Source: Pseudo-nitzschia pungens (taxonomy: Eukaryota; Bacillariophyta; Bacillariophyceae; Bacillariales; Bacillariaceae). Taken from it: a DNA stretch of 64,000 nucleotides. Location: contig CM074767.1 in assembly GCA_037355855.1 (NCBI GenBank), positions 2,356,001 through 2,420,000 of the forward strand, written 5' to 3'. Position 1 is the first letter of the stretch. The number at the start of each line of letters is the position of its first letter. The notes under the pieces were generated by a model that had not been told where the DNA came from, searched no databases, and was given only the letters and a program-made list of their open reading frames with translations. Positions 19,365 through 30,879 of this stretch are shown one piece after another. A program made the translations under genes and the position numbers.

Positions 19365-19767
19365 AGTGATTCCCGGAATTACATATCGGAGTATTACATA
19401 TTAGCTTTCCCGGAATTAATAAACACATATAAAAATTGCGCACCCAACGGAAGAACTAGATTTGTCTCAACGCACGAGGCCTATTTTGGAATTTGGAATC
19501 TTGTCCAAAGAAACCAAAATCCTCTATTAACTGCCAACCGGCGCATCTACTTATTTTTTGTGCGCGTCGTCACACATGTTTGATTACACGTGTCAAATTT
19601 TTTATTTTTAAATTCCATCTATTTTTATGCACGCTTGTAGTCGGACAGACGGCACTACAAGGTTATATGAACATTTGAATCAGATATACGAGTCTGGTTA
19701 TTCCGGGAATGTTTTTTACCTAAGATATGAACGCCTAAAAACGTAATATGTAATTCCGGGAATCACT
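19365..19767. mobile_element. Non-autonomous DNA transposon (MITE), 403 bp
   Basis: Perfect terminal inverted repeats of 22 bp, left end AGTGATTCCCGGAATTACAT..., right end its exact complement finishing ...GGAATCACT. The same 5 bp, CAATG, flank both sides (19,360-19,364 and 19,768-19,772) as a target-site duplication. The interior has further CCCGGAATTA / TTCCGGGAAT words and only short frames without transposase motifs, so it depends on an enzyme encoded elsewhere. Perfect TIRs point to a recent insertion. Confidence 0.88.
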
Positions 19768-20298
19768 CAATGCCAGAAAGAAATTTGAAACAGAACTGGT
19801 GTCAACAACAAAGATGACGTTTATTTCGTTCGGAAATGACTGTCTTCCTGAGAGGTACTACGAAGTACTGTACGTAGTATGATTTTAATAAGATCAGACC
19901 CACGAGAAGGATTCACCTGATAAAGTAAGTTACTGTACCCTGGTTCACTCCTACCGGTAGGACCCTAACTAGGAGATGTAATTGAGATTCTTTTTTTGAA
20001 AGGACACGTGCTCATCACGTGCAATTTTCTTCTTCGCCGAAACACAGTAAGGTTAACCAGTGCTCGTTACTCATCCAAAAACCACGGAACTTCCATAGCG
20101 CGGACAGTGTACAGGTGTTCTTCTGTATGGATGTTCGTCAAAAGTTTTTTTGAAAACAACGAAATCAAAATACAGTACCGGTAAACCTTACCAGAACCTG
20201 GTACGAGGACATGAATAAAAGTTCCGGTTAGAGTGTTTTTGTTTTTGTTCTTTGGAACTATCTATTACTCCTGAACACTGGTTAACCAATGCAGTGAT

Positions 20299-21600
20299 AT
20301 GTTTGATTTGGAAAAATTAATGTCGTCAGGAGGTACAATGGAGTCGATGGCAAGTCAAGAGGATGATGGAATATGGATCGTTGTTGAAGATCGGGATCTC
20401 GAACTCGATGGCATGACACTGGTGGCGGATAGAGATTCCGGAGATATCGTGGGCTTGTCAACCCGAAGTTGCAGTAATGAGCAAAAACGATGCTCGATGC
20501 CCTCCTTAGGGGATTATCCGCACTTGAAAGCAGTCGACTTACACAACTATCGGTATATCAGAAGTCTTCATGAATCAGTCGGAAATCTACCAGATTTAAG
20601 AAGATTAATACTCTCGCGATGCGATCTACTACAAAAATTACCTGCTTCTATTGGGAATCTGGATCGATTGGTAGAGGTGCGTCTTTAATTGATTGTATCT
20701 CAAATGGAATGCAGACATCAGTTTTCTACTGAGCTCTAACGCATTTTTTGAATGAACTGACTCTGTACAGCTTGATCTATTCGATTCTTTCCAAATATCG
20801 GGAATACCCGAGGAAATCTCTGGATGTCGAAGGTACGTTGGTCGTTCATAATCCCGATGGTCAACAGGGATAACGTGGTTGGTGAGAGATGGAATCCGCG
20901 GCAGTCTGCAGTCACGACAAGCGAACTTTGTGACACTGCCTCACTCAATTTTTCTCCTCTCATCCTTTTTTGCGAAAAAAGTTTGAAACGATTGAGGCTT
21001 GGAGGATCGCCAGGTATTGCGAACAAGAATATTACACGACTCCCCGAATCTCTAGGAAATCTTCCGTGTTTGGAGGATCTGCAGCTTGACAGGTGCAAGC
21101 GTTTAAAGAGTTTGCCGTCATCTCTTGGCGGTCTCAAGAACTTACTCAGGTTGTCTGTTCGGGAATGCAAACAGCTGAAGTTTCTTCCTCCTTCAATCGT
21201 AAGGTGTACAAAGCTCGTAGAACTCAACCTTCTCAAGTGCATATCGTTGAAGTCCCTGCCATCAGATATTGGTTCACTGAGATTTCTCGAAGATTTGAAC
21301 ATGATGAAATGCAAAGCTGTCAAAGAAATCCCACACAGCATTGGGTCGTGCGAGTACTTGTCCTTTCTTGATTTGACGAATTGTAAGAGTCTCTCGGAAC
21401 TTCCCGACGAACTTGAAAGTCTGAGCCGTTTGCGAATATTGTATCTAAATGGCTGTAGCGGTCTGGTGGAAATTCCCGAACTCATTGGAGATTTGCCCAA
21501 GTTGGAGATTTTTGAACTCGACTCCTGTACTTCGTTGAAGTCGATTCCACCGTCCTGCACCAAGTTTCTGTTGCACGATGAGACAAAACAAAACTTGTGA
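20299..21600 (+). CDS. Leucine-rich repeat protein, three exons
   Basis: Exons 20,299-20,676, 20,771-20,832 and 20,982-21,600 join in frame to 352 codons. The donors GTGCGT and GTACGT and the acceptors TACAG and AAAAG are visible, and the junctions restore the LRR rhythm across both introns. An acidic N-terminus (about 1-75) precedes about ten LRRs of 23-24 residues of the plant type LxxLxxLxLxxCxxLxxLPxSIGxL, such as LPDLRRLILSRCDLLQKLP and LPCLEDLQLDRCKRLKSLP. There is no signal peptide or membrane segment, so it is probably an intracellular protein-binding scaffold. The pattern resembles LRR tails of plant disease-resistance and Ras-group LRR proteins, but no NB-ARC or kinase domain is present. 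Function unknown. Confidence 0.82.
20677..20770 (+). other. Intron 1 of the LRR gene (94 bp)
   Basis: GTGCGT donor, TGTACAG acceptor, phase 0. Skipping it rejoins RLVE to LDLFDSF and removes an in-frame TAA. Confidence 0.8.
20833..20981 (+). other. Intron 2 of the LRR gene (149 bp)
   Basis: GTACGT donor, GAAAAAAG acceptor, phase 2. Splicing joins SGCR to SLKRLRLGG, restoring a complete LRR. Confidence 0.8.
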
Positions 21601-21916
21601 CAGCACAGTGTTATTTATATGATAAATGATGAACGTGGGTCGAAGTTTGTTGTAGGGTTGCTGTATCAAAATATGTGGGAATAACCCAATCCAGAAGTTC
21701 AATCCGTACCCTTTTTTTGTTTCAATGCGCTTAGAGACGCTACAACAACAATATTACCACGATCTTGAGTCACTAATGTTCGAATTATTTAACGTTCAAG
21801 AAATGAATTCATGAATAATGTGTTGACTAATTTACAGTGATGTAGTTGTATCATGTTATCAATATTATTGGTAGGAACGGAAGAGCAAAACAGAATATGC
21901 ATGAAAAGAAAGCAAT

Positions 21917-23032
21917 TCAGGCCTCGCTTACTTGAACAAATTCTCGTTGCGTTTTGCTCCCTTCATTATTCCCGCCTTCGACATCCCTGGAGCTTCCGCC
22001 AGAACTTTCGCTATCTGATGGTTCTCTGGTATCCTCGTGAGTATATAAAGAAGCACCTATATTATCTTCTTTGATTTCCTCCATTATATTTTCGCCATCT
22101 GCCGCCCGATAGATGGCAGCTTCATTCCTAAAAGCGCTTGGTGGCTTCATGCATAATTTGTATTTTACGTAGTGCAGCAACAAAGAGAAAGCCATCCAAA
22201 GCCAAAAGCAGCACACTTGTAATACGGTTCTTGTATCGCTGTACCCAAAGGGTTTGAAGATGGTCATCGGTAGACGATCTATTGACCAGAAATCACCCTT
22301 GAGTTGGTATACAATGGGTGTTGAGCCATAGACATGTTCGAAGTTAGCACATCCACCGGTAAATAGACCTGTCGAGAGCAAAAGAAAGAGGCTGACTGTA
22401 AAGACTGCCAAAGCCTTCGTATTTTTGAAGTAATGGTTCGCGTAGTAAATGAAAACACAAATAGCTCCGCCGACCAAAACACCAACCACGGCACTCAGAG
22501 GAATGGCAAGAATACCCTCACCGGTGAGGAAAGATGGAATCAAGAAGACCCCGCATTCGGCAACCTCACGCCAAATATTCCATGCCACATTGAAACGGAT
22601 CGATCGAAGGGACATACCCTGCGAGTCCATTGTTTCGTCCAGAGGCTCGTTGTTCTTGATTTTTTTCAACTGAGCTTTGCTGTAGTAGAGGCCGAAAAAT
22701 TTCGGCATTTTAAGTGACAATTGAAGAAGGCAAATTGCCGCCACTATCTTGCTTACTCCTTCGATTATCTTGGCTGTACCAGGCTCGAAATCCAGTGATA
22801 AAATAGCCAAAGGTATGGCAATGGCCGCACACACGACCACAGCTACCAATGCGGCCAAAAGAGCCGATACCGTGACTGCTCTGAGAGCCTTGTTCTTCGT
22901 GATAGATGAATTTTCCCAATTTGTGCGCATGATAACGGTCCGATATTCTCCGATGATAATCCCACCTTCGAGGGTTTCTCTCGCAAAGATTGTGATAACG
23001 GCGAAGTCTAGCAGAGCTGCGGACGACGTCAT
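21917..23032 (-). CDS. FTR1-family high-affinity iron permease
   Basis: 371 codons from ATG 23,032. Two REXXE iron-binding motifs typical of FTR1 are visible: FARETLEGG in the first membrane helix (R18-E19...E22) and IWREVAECG in a later helix (R155-E156...E159). Around seven hydrophobic segments are apparent (about 5-30, 52-80, 85-110, 148-170, 175-200, 207-225, 270-292). The C-terminal tail (about 300-371) is hydrophilic and Ser/Glu-rich. The protein would move Fe3+ across the plasma membrane, usually after a multicopper ferroxidase. No such partner is encoded in this window. It runs convergent with the LRR gene, about 316 bp away. Copper- or iron-responsive control cannot be read from the sequence. 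Confidence 0.88.
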   Translation of the reverse strand: MTSSAALLDFAVITIFARETLEGGIIIGEYRTVIMRTNWENSSITKNKALRAVTVSALLAALVAVVVCAAIAIPLAILSLDFEPGTAKIIEGVSKIVAAICLLQLSLKMPKFFGLYYSKAQLKKIKNNEPLDETMDSQGMSLRSIRFNVAWNIWREVAECGVFLIPSFLTGEGILAIPLSAVVGVLVGGAICVFIYYANHYFKNTKALAVFTVSLFLLLSTGLFTGGCANFEHVYGSTPIVYQLKGDFWSIDRLPMTIFKPFGYSDTRTVLQVCCFWLWMAFSLLLHYVKYKLCMKPPSAFRNEAAIYRAADGENIMEEIKEDNIGASLYTHEDTREPSDSESSGGSSRDVEGGNNEGSKTQREFVQVSEA

Positions 23033-24369
23033 TGTTTATTTCTATATTATGCAGGCAATAGAGTTCTAAAAACACCAGTTGTTGTTGTTGTTGTTGCTGC
23101 GGTTGTTTTATTGTTTCCCCCTTGTAACTTTCAAAGTCCCGTTCATACGAAATGAAAGCTTCGCTGATTTCCGCACGAAAATGAAATGCCGGGGGATGAC
23201 ACTAGAGCATCTACGCAGCCCTAGTGGCACCAAAATATTTAGATAACAGCCGGTATGCGATCTTTTCTCTTCCAGACTTATCGGGTTTGGATGACTACGG
23301 TACAGTTGTGAATGGATGTAATGCTTTTCGGTATCAGATAATCGAATTATGTCAGTAACATATCTCTGCGGAATTATCGTCATAGTGGTAAGCACGCGCT
23401 TCAAACACATGTGTTCTAAAAGGTTGCTCTTTTTCCGGAGCACATGGTTTTCTTAGGAGTTTCCTTTGAACCGTATGTAGAATCTCCATCGGCTTTCGTT
23501 CTTGTTACGACGCCTCTTCATCGCAACCTCGGAAAGGAATTTCCAATGAAACTAGCACGTGCATACTTATGGAAAATGCGGAACCAATTTGCTGAGGGAT
23601 GTTCAAGGAAAACACACAGCATGAAACGGTCGATTGGTACACGTGATTGTCTTTTGACTTATGGCTGAACCTAAGAACAATGTCGAACCAATCAAAACTC
23701 CGCTCGAACAATTGTGTTTAAGCCTAATTCTAACTTTACATTGATGAATCCCATGGGCTAGATACATTGCTTCGCGAAATAGGACGTCTAGGCCCCGTAC
23801 GTCGTAATTCACTGACAACGTGTCATTTGTTTCGTCAGTGATCATGGCATAATTTATATAGCAATCACAAGTAATCAAGCCTTACCATACGGGTCTAGAA
23901 TCGACACGCGGAAAATAGCATAGAACTAAAAAAAATAATATGGAGTTCCTACCGTACGCTACGGCATTGAATACAAGTACTATTATTATTTTTTACGCTA
24001 CAGAGTTTCGGTTGAACCGTGGGTGAAGTTGCAGCCACTCGTAGATGCCGCGTGCACAAAAACAAAACGACGATACCCGTTCGTAGTGGATTTTGATATG
24101 CATCGTGATCAATTATCGCAAGATTTTAATAGTACCGGTAGTAAGGTTACCGTAAGGTTACGGTACAAGTTGTGATGAACCAACTTTTTGGAGATGAACC
24201 AAGTCTCCTGTGACTCCTACTCCTTCCCCCCTTGGTCGACCCTCCCAGCTAACACTCAATGATGATGTTGGTGCCTTAGAAGAGGAGCTACAATAGCCAG
24301 CTCTTTTGACTCCAGTGTGAAGATATCTAAGATGGTGCTATGGACTGTGCTAAGGCTCCTGTGTACGTC
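23033..24369. other. Intergenic region upstream of the iron permease
   Basis: A (TTG)n tract at about 23,083-23,098 lies just upstream of the permease. Several frames of 60-110 codons (23,108-23,878) lack any family signal and look like chance. No repeats of note. Confidence 0.45.
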
Positions 24370-24900
24370 CGAAAACTGTTTTGCGACCCCTCCCAAGAAT
24401 TTATTTAGGGGGGTCGCGATTTATTCCTGGCTCATTTTGACGTAGCTCGATTCCTAGCTCTCTCGCGATTCGCAACCCCAATCGCGACCCAGTTACTACC
24501 TCAATTACGAGAAAAAAAAATAAAATTCAAACTCGACCCAAATTTTTTTTTAAGACTCAAATATTTTCTTCAGTCACTTAATCAAATTAATCAACCCCAT
24601 TCTAATTTTCTCGTTCTTTTTTTAAAAAAAATACGAAATTCTTTTTTTTTGAACATGACACAAATTATTTCCCGGCACACCCCTCAAGAAATTCCAGCAT
24701 ACATTCAAAAAATTCTTCACAAAAATTATGGACTACTCCAGAAATCGCGACCCCTCTCCTCACACGAATTGCAACCCTCCCATAAGAAATTCTGAATTAC
24801 TGTGATGCAAAACCAGTCAATCTTTCAAAAAAAATTTAGAATTTATAGTAACAATTTTATTCTCAATTCGTTTTTTCTCGTTCCCACCACCAAACAAATT
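24370..24900. repeat. AT-rich block with GCGACCC words, weakly like family A
   Basis: Poly-A/T-rich sequence with several CGCGACCC / TCGCGATT words. These resemble the reverse complement of the GGGTCGCGA part of dispersed family A (6,770-6,830; 30,590-30,650). Similarity is patchy, so membership in the family is tentative. Confidence 0.4.
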
Positions 24901-24904
24901 TACT

Positions 24905-25235
24905 TCCTACATCATATTTGAGTTGTGATCGCATCATATTTGAGTTGCTATCGCATCATATTTCAGTTGCAATCTATTTGAGTTGCGATCGGATCATATT
25001 TGAGTTGCGATCGGATCATATTTGAGTTGCGATCGGATCATATTTGAGTTGCGATCGGATCATATTTGAGTTGTGATCCCATCATATTTCCTCAGTTGCG
25101 ATCGCATCATATTTGAGTTGCGATCGCATCATATTTGAGTTGCGATCACATCGCATCATATTTCATCACTTGCAATCGCATCATTTTGTCAGTTGCGATC
25201 CCATCATTTTTGAGTTGCGATATGTGTCAGTTGCC
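24905..25235 (+). repeat. 22-bp minisatellite
   Basis: About a dozen units of GGATCATATTTGAGTTGCGATC, exact in the middle (for example starts at 25,021 and 25,043) and decaying at both ends, where CATTTTTCAGTTGC variants continue to about 25,260. Confidence 0.9.
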
Positions 25236-25889
25236 CCGTCGCATCATTTTTCAGTTGCCCCGTCGCATTAAAGTTGATTCTTCCCTATCAGTAGCAAGCA
25301 GGCAACTCAATGCAGAATTAGAACAATTGAAATCCATTATCAATACCCAAGATGTTGATGTGCTTCACTCACCGTTGCATTATATTTCATTTGCCGTTGC
25401 ATCCTATTTCATCAGCAGTTGCGGTCGCCTCCCTATCAGGAGCAAGCAGGCAAGTCAATGATGCACAGTTAGACGAATCAAAATCCATGATTAAGTAATA
25501 CCTCCTCCAACCTTGATGTGGTTCACTTACCATTTCCATCTCATTATATTTCAGTTGCCATCTTTCTTGTTCCATTCCGACCCAAAATTATGTGAAGTAA
25601 GATTTACGACACCTGCATTTTCTGTCATGCATTTATTTGCTGAGAATTGATTTCTTCTACATGATACTAGCAGTAGAGTTACTACTAGTAGTATGTACCG
25701 TACCGAAGTAATAGTAGAAACCAGTAGAAAGCTGATGGTGATATCGCGCGCCACCTAAACCACAGAGAGCCTGCCCCGCTGCGCCATAATTTTGGACTAC
25801 CTCTTATGTACTACTACCTACGCACTGCAGTAGTATGTAGCAGCAGTGTATAACTGTACTACTACTACAAGCAGCAAGAATAGTACTAC
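25236..25889. other. Intergenic region between two satellites
   Basis: Contains a partial duplication: GTTGCATTATATTTCA... and AGGAGCAAGCAGGCAA... each occur twice (25,286-25,500). Nothing coding recognised. Confidence 0.4.
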
Positions 25890-27320
25890 CTCAGTGAATA
25901 TACCATCAAATCAAATATCTGAATGAATCTGGCCAATCTTTGTGTGATTCCAGTGTGAATATTTCTCATCCTATCCATGGGCAAGAGTATGCAAAAAGAA
26001 GTATTCAAAAATCACCAATAATTTGGGTGTCACCACTGAATAATTAATATTTGTTCCACTACTGCAGAATGTACTAGAAAAAAGTACCAAATCAAATATC
26101 TGAATGAATCTGGCCAATCTTTGTGTGATTTCAGTGTGAATATTACTCATCCTATGCATGGGCAAGAGTATTCAAAAAGAAGTATTCAAAAATCACCAAT
26201 AATTTGGGTGTCACCACTGAATAATTAATATTTGTTCCACTACTGCAGAATGTACTACAAAAAAGGACCAAATCAAATATCTGAACAAATCTGGTCAGTG
26301 TTTGTGTGATTTCAGTGTGAATATTACTCATCCTATCCATGGGCAAGAGTATGCAAAAAGAAGTATTCAAAAATCACCAATAATTTGGGTGTCACCACTG
26401 AATAATTAATATTTGTTCCACTACTGCGGAATTCACTAGAAAAAAGTACCAAATCAAATATCTGAACAAATCTGGCCAATGTTTGTATGATTCCAGTGTG
26501 AATATTCCTCATCCTATGCATGGGCAAGAGTATGCAAAGAGAAGTATTCAAAAATCACCAATAATTTGGGTGTCACCACTGAATAATTAATATTTGGTCC
26601 ACTACTGCGGAATTCACTAGAAAAAAGTACCAAATCAAATATCTGAACAAATCTGGCCAATATTTGTATGATTCCAGTGTGAATATTTCTCATCCCATGC
26701 ATGGGCAAGAGTATGCAAAAAGAAGTATTCAAAAATCACCAATAATTTGGGTGTCACCACTGAATAAGTAATATTTGTTCCACTACTGCAGAATGTACTA
26801 GAAAAAAGTACCAAATCAAATATCTGAACAAATCTGGCCAATGTTTGTATGATTCCAGTGTGAATATTTCTCATCCCATGCATGGGCAAGAGTATTCAAA
26901 AAGAAGTATTCAAAAATCACCAATAATTTGGGTGTCACCACTGAATAATTAATATTTGTTCCACTACTGCGGAATTCACTAGAAAAAAGTACCAAATCAA
27001 ATATCTGAACAAATCTGGCCAATATTTGTATGATTCCAGTGTGAATATTCCTCATCCTATGCATGGGCAAGAGTATGCAAAAAGAAGTATTCAAAAATCA
27101 CCTATAATTTGTGTGTCACCACTGAATAAGTAATATTTGGTTCACTACTGGAAAATTTACTAGAAAATACTGTAAAATCAAACATCTGAATGAATGTGGC
27201 CAATTTTTGTGTGATTCCAGTGTGAATATTCCTGATCCTATGCATGGGCAAGAGTATTCAAAAAGAAGTATTCCAAAAGCACCAATAATTTCGGTGTCAC
27301 CATTGAATAACTGAATAGCT
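25890..27320 (+). repeat. 181-bp satellite, about eight copies
   Basis: The landmark GGGCAAGAGTAT recurs at 25,980, 26,161, 26,342, 26,523, 26,704, 26,885, 27,066 and 27,247, exactly 181 bp apart each time. Units share ATCACCAATAATTTGGGTGT and CCAAATCAAATATCTGAA. Divergence is a few percent, higher in the last unit. Each unit carries a spurious 72-codon minus-strand frame. Confidence 0.95.
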
Positions 27321-27392
27321 CACTTATTGTGACATGTGCTTCGCAGCAAAAATATTGCTATTGCATCGTGATGTAGCAAAAGACATTCCCAT

Positions 27393-27476
27393 GATGGGAC
27401 TCGAACCAACAATACCAACTGCATACAATCCAGTAGTGCCACTATTACTGTCTACTACTGCTAAACAGGTGTTCTC
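27393..27476 (-). other. tRNA-like sequence, probably a relic
   Basis: On the minus strand GGTTCGAGTCCC is a perfect B box, with a TAGCAGTAGTAG A-box-like word 53 nt upstream. The possible acceptor strands pair in only 5 of 7 positions, one T-stem pair is mismatched, and the anticodon stem has a mismatch. The total length is 84 nt. I read it as a degenerate tRNA or tRNA-derived SINE head, not a working gene. Confidence 0.25.
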
Positions 27477-28064
27477 TCCATCTTTTAATGCTACCACCAT
27501 CTCGGGGAAGGCTCATCCTGTATAATATGTACCAACACTAAGTTACCGTACCTCCACCACTTCGCGCCAAAAGATTTGTACCAGTACCGTACGTACAGTT
27601 TACTGGAAACCTACACATCCCCAGCCTGTACGTACTGTCGGTCAGACCTGTCATTTTTTTTCTCAGCCTGTACACTTAGTACTGTAAAGTACGTACATTG
27701 CTGTCATTTTTTCCACTCAGCCTGTACACACAGTACCGATCGATTTTCCGCCCCACATCTCCCTCGTACAGGATGTGTCATAATTTTCATTTCCATTTTC
27801 GTTTCATTTCATGCATCGGAATATTCTGGCCGGTCCAGTTTAACCTAGCCATCAGGCACCGGGACCATCTCTTTTGAAAAAGACACACATGCTGTGGGGA
27901 GCTTGAGAACGGCCGCTCTTGCTTTCTGCTCTGTTGTCTGATTCATATCACGGAGGTCGGGTGTGTTGAAGTCCTGGAACTACCTGGCTTACCCAGATAT
28001 ACGACGTACTGATATTGAAAACAACGAAGACGAAAATCACAACCGATTGGTGCGGAGACGGACG

Positions 28065-28470
28065 ACGACGACGACGACGACGACGACGAAGGTACGATCG
28101 CTCCAGAGATGGCCGACGGGGGTACAATCGCTCCAGAGAGGGACGATGGGGGTACGATCGCTACGATTGCTTCGGACGGGGACGACGAGGGTACTAACAG
28201 TTTGTCGTTGTTGTTTTTTGAATTTCGTCTTTCCAGAGAAAAACGACAGGGACGACGAGGGTACGATCGCTACGATCGCTTCGGACGGGGACGACAAGGG
28301 TACGATCGCTACGATCGCTTCGGACGGGGACGACGAGGGTACGATCGCTACGATCGCTTCGGACGGGGACGACGAGGGTACGATCGCTACGATCGCTTCG
28401 GACGGGGACGACGAGGGTACGATCGCTACGATCGCTTTGGACGGGGACGACGAGGGTACTAACGGTTTGT
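28065..28470 (+). repeat. (ACG)n tract followed by 39-bp minisatellite
   Basis: A run of ACG triplets (28,069-28,089) precedes degenerate GGGTACGATCGCT repeats and then about five clean 39-bp units (TACGATCGCTTCGGACGGGG plus ACGACGAGGG and so on). Two GTTTGTCGTTGTTxTTT / TTTCGTCTTTCCAGAGAAAA blocks bracket the clean part (28,200-28,240 and 28,465-28,510), so the array seems to sit inside an older duplication. Confidence 0.85.
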
Positions 28471-28664
28471 CGTTGTTTTTTAAAATTTCGTCTTTCCAGA
28501 GAAAAACGAAGGAGCGACGGATCGAAATAATCCCTACCAGTGAGACGAACGAGACGAACGACGGAGACGGAGGGGAACGACCGATACGATTGCTGAAAAG
28601 GGGAACGACCGATACGATCGCTGACAAGGAAAGACGACCACGGCAAGAGTTCTTTAAAAATATT

Positions 28665-29940
28665 CTTGTGTATTATCCCCCCTGTATTATCGACGCGTTG
28701 CTGCTGCTTGCTGTCCCCCCCCCTGTATTTTCGACGCGTTCGTTGCTGCTTGCTGTCCCCCCCCCTGTATTTTCGACGCGTTCGTTGCTGCTTGCTGACT
28801 GCTGTCCCCCCCCCTGTATTTTCGACGCATTCGTTGCTGCTTGCTGTCCCCCCTGTATTGTCGACGCGTTCGTTGCTGCTTGCTGTCCCCCCCCCCTGTA
28901 ATATCAACACGTTGGTTGCTGCTTGCTGTCCCCCCTGTATTATCGACGCGTTGCTGCTTGCTGCTTGCTGCTTGCTGTCCCCCCTATATTGTCGACGCGT
29001 TGCTGCTTGCTGTCCCCCCCCGTATTATCAACGCGTTCGTTGCTGCTTGCTAATTGCTGTCCCCCCCTGTATTATCGACGCGTTGCTGTTTGCTGTTTGC
29101 TGTTTGCTGTTTGCTGTCCCCCCTGTATTATCGACGCGTTGCTGCTGTTTGCTGTTTGCTGTCCCCCCTGTATTATCGACGCGTTGCTGCTTGCTGCTGT
29201 TTGCTGCTGTCCCCCCCTGTATTATCGACGCGTTGCTGCTTGCTGTCCCCCCCTGTATTATCGACGCGTTGCTTGTATTATCGACGCGTTGCTGCTTGCT
29301 GTCCCCCCCTGTAATATCGACGCGTTGCTTGTATTATCGACGCGTTGCTGCTTGCTGTCCCCCCCTGTATTATCGACGCGTTGCTCCTACTTGCTGTCCC
29401 CCCCCTGTATTATCGACGCGTTGCTCCTGCTTGCTGTCCCCCCCTTGTATTATCGACGCGTTGCTCCTGCTTGCTGTCCCCCCCCTGTATTATCGACGCG
29501 TTGCTCCTGCTTGCTGTCCCCCCCCTGTATTATCGACGCGTTGCTCCTGCTTGCTGTCCCCCCCCTGTATTATCGACGCGTTGCTCCTGCTTGCTGTCCC
29601 CCCCCTGTATTATCGACGCGTTGCTCCTGCTTGCTGTCCCCCCCCTGTATTATCGACGCGTTGCTCCTGCTTGCTGTCCCCCCCTGTATTATCGACGCGT
29701 TCCTGCTGCTTGCTGCTTCCTGTCCCCCCTGTATTATCGACGCGTTGCTCCTGCTTGCTGTCCCCCCCTTGTATTATCGACGCGTTGCTCCTGCTTGCTG
29801 TCCCCCCCCTGTATTATCGACGCGTTGCTCCTGCTTGCTGTCCCCCCCTGTATTATCGACACTTTCCTGCTGCTTGCTGCTTCCTGTCCCCCCTGTATTA
29901 TCGACGCATGGTTGCTGCTTGCTGTCCCCTGCTCTCCCTG
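28665..29940 (+). repeat. ~40-bp G/C-skewed minisatellite, about 30 copies
   Basis: Units of TGTATTATCGACGCGTTGCT followed by CCTGCTTGCTGTCCCCCC. In the homogeneous part the period is exactly 40 bp (for example 29,406 and 29,446). The 5' part has variable units with ATTTTCGACGCGTTCG. Every unit has a C run of 5-9 on the plus strand. Because the units contain no stop in two or more frames, frames of 212-428 codons appear; I treat them as non-coding. Confidence 0.92.
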
Positions 29941-30230
29941 TATTGTCTGTGATGGTGGGGGTGTTGAACCGAAGGGAGGGTGACTTCTTCTTTCACGGAA
30001 GAAATAAAATCCATAAGTTTGTTCACATGATAATAAGTTCGGCAATCAATGTTGGACTTCAAGTGAAATGAAAGTCCTCTACAGACATATCGGTAGGTGT
30101 GAAAGTGGCTCGATTCTTGTTTGTATCCCTTGAAGGATTGCTGTGATTTTCTTTTTCTTGCAGAGGCAATGCAGTTGCGACAATAAAATGTCTTGGGTAT
30201 TCTGGGCTCATTGGCAAAGTGCCTTGGGTC

Positions 30231-30700
30231 GGAGGAAGCTTTCGGCATGGTGGTGTGTGTTTTTGTGATGCGATTCTTAGCTGGGGTACCGGTATGTGAT
30301 GTGACACCACTGGAAAAAAAAGTTCACAAAGGTGCACGACGTAACACTTTTGTGTGATTGAAGTAAATTGGATTAAAAATTATTTGTTGTGTTGAGTCAA
30401 GTGTGTCAAATGTGTAAAATGGAATGAAAATGTGAAGAGGGACTGAATGTCAGGGTCTAGAACAGAACATTTCCGTCGACACGTTGGGGGAGTTGAGAAA
30501 AGGGAGAAATGTGGTTGAGAATAATGGAAAAAAGTGAAGAATAATGGAAAAAAGGTTGTGAAATAAAAAATTGGGGTCGAATTTTTTTTAGACAAGTCGC
30601 GATCCGGTCGCGATCCGGTCGCGATTGGTCGCAATGGGTCGCGAACCGGTTTTCGGACGTAGGCAACTGCTGTACTGAGGCCACAGGTATTAGCCTCCAG
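30231..30700 (+). repeat. Dispersed repeat family A, copy 2
   Basis: Begins GAGGAAGCTTTCGGCATGGT and follows copy 1 (6,411-6,900) through the GGGGTACCGGTATG and GTGACACCACT landmarks to the TCGCGATCCGGTCGCGAT block. Scattered substitutions and small indels are seen. Confidence 0.75.
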
Positions 30701-30879
30701 TTACTGTTTACAGGGTGCTAGGCTGTATGCTAGACTGTATGCTAAATGATTGGCAACAGGCTTAGCAACAGGCCTAGCAACAGGCTTAGTAGCAACAGGC
30801 TTATTCAAAGGTGCTATGTCGTGGTGCTAACTCCAAGTTACCAGGGTCCTCACGTAGGATCTGTACCAGTTACAAGGAC

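Noticed and set aside
23108..23878. Frames of 74-111 codons on both strands between the iron permease and the repeats
   Set aside because: No family signal, overlapping on opposite strands, and composition like chance ORFs.
24905..27320. CRISPR-like regular repeats
   Set aside because: Tandem units are contiguous without unique spacers, periods are those of minisatellites, and the genome is eukaryotic.
27963..28910. 312-codon plus-strand and 238-codon minus-strand frames
   Set aside because: Made of the 39-bp minisatellite and ACG triplets. No start context or family signal.
28666..30071. Overlapping frames of 428, 382 and 212 codons
   Set aside because: Produced by the 40-bp satellite in different phases. 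Only Cys/Leu/Pro-rich repeats, with no non-repetitive domain.
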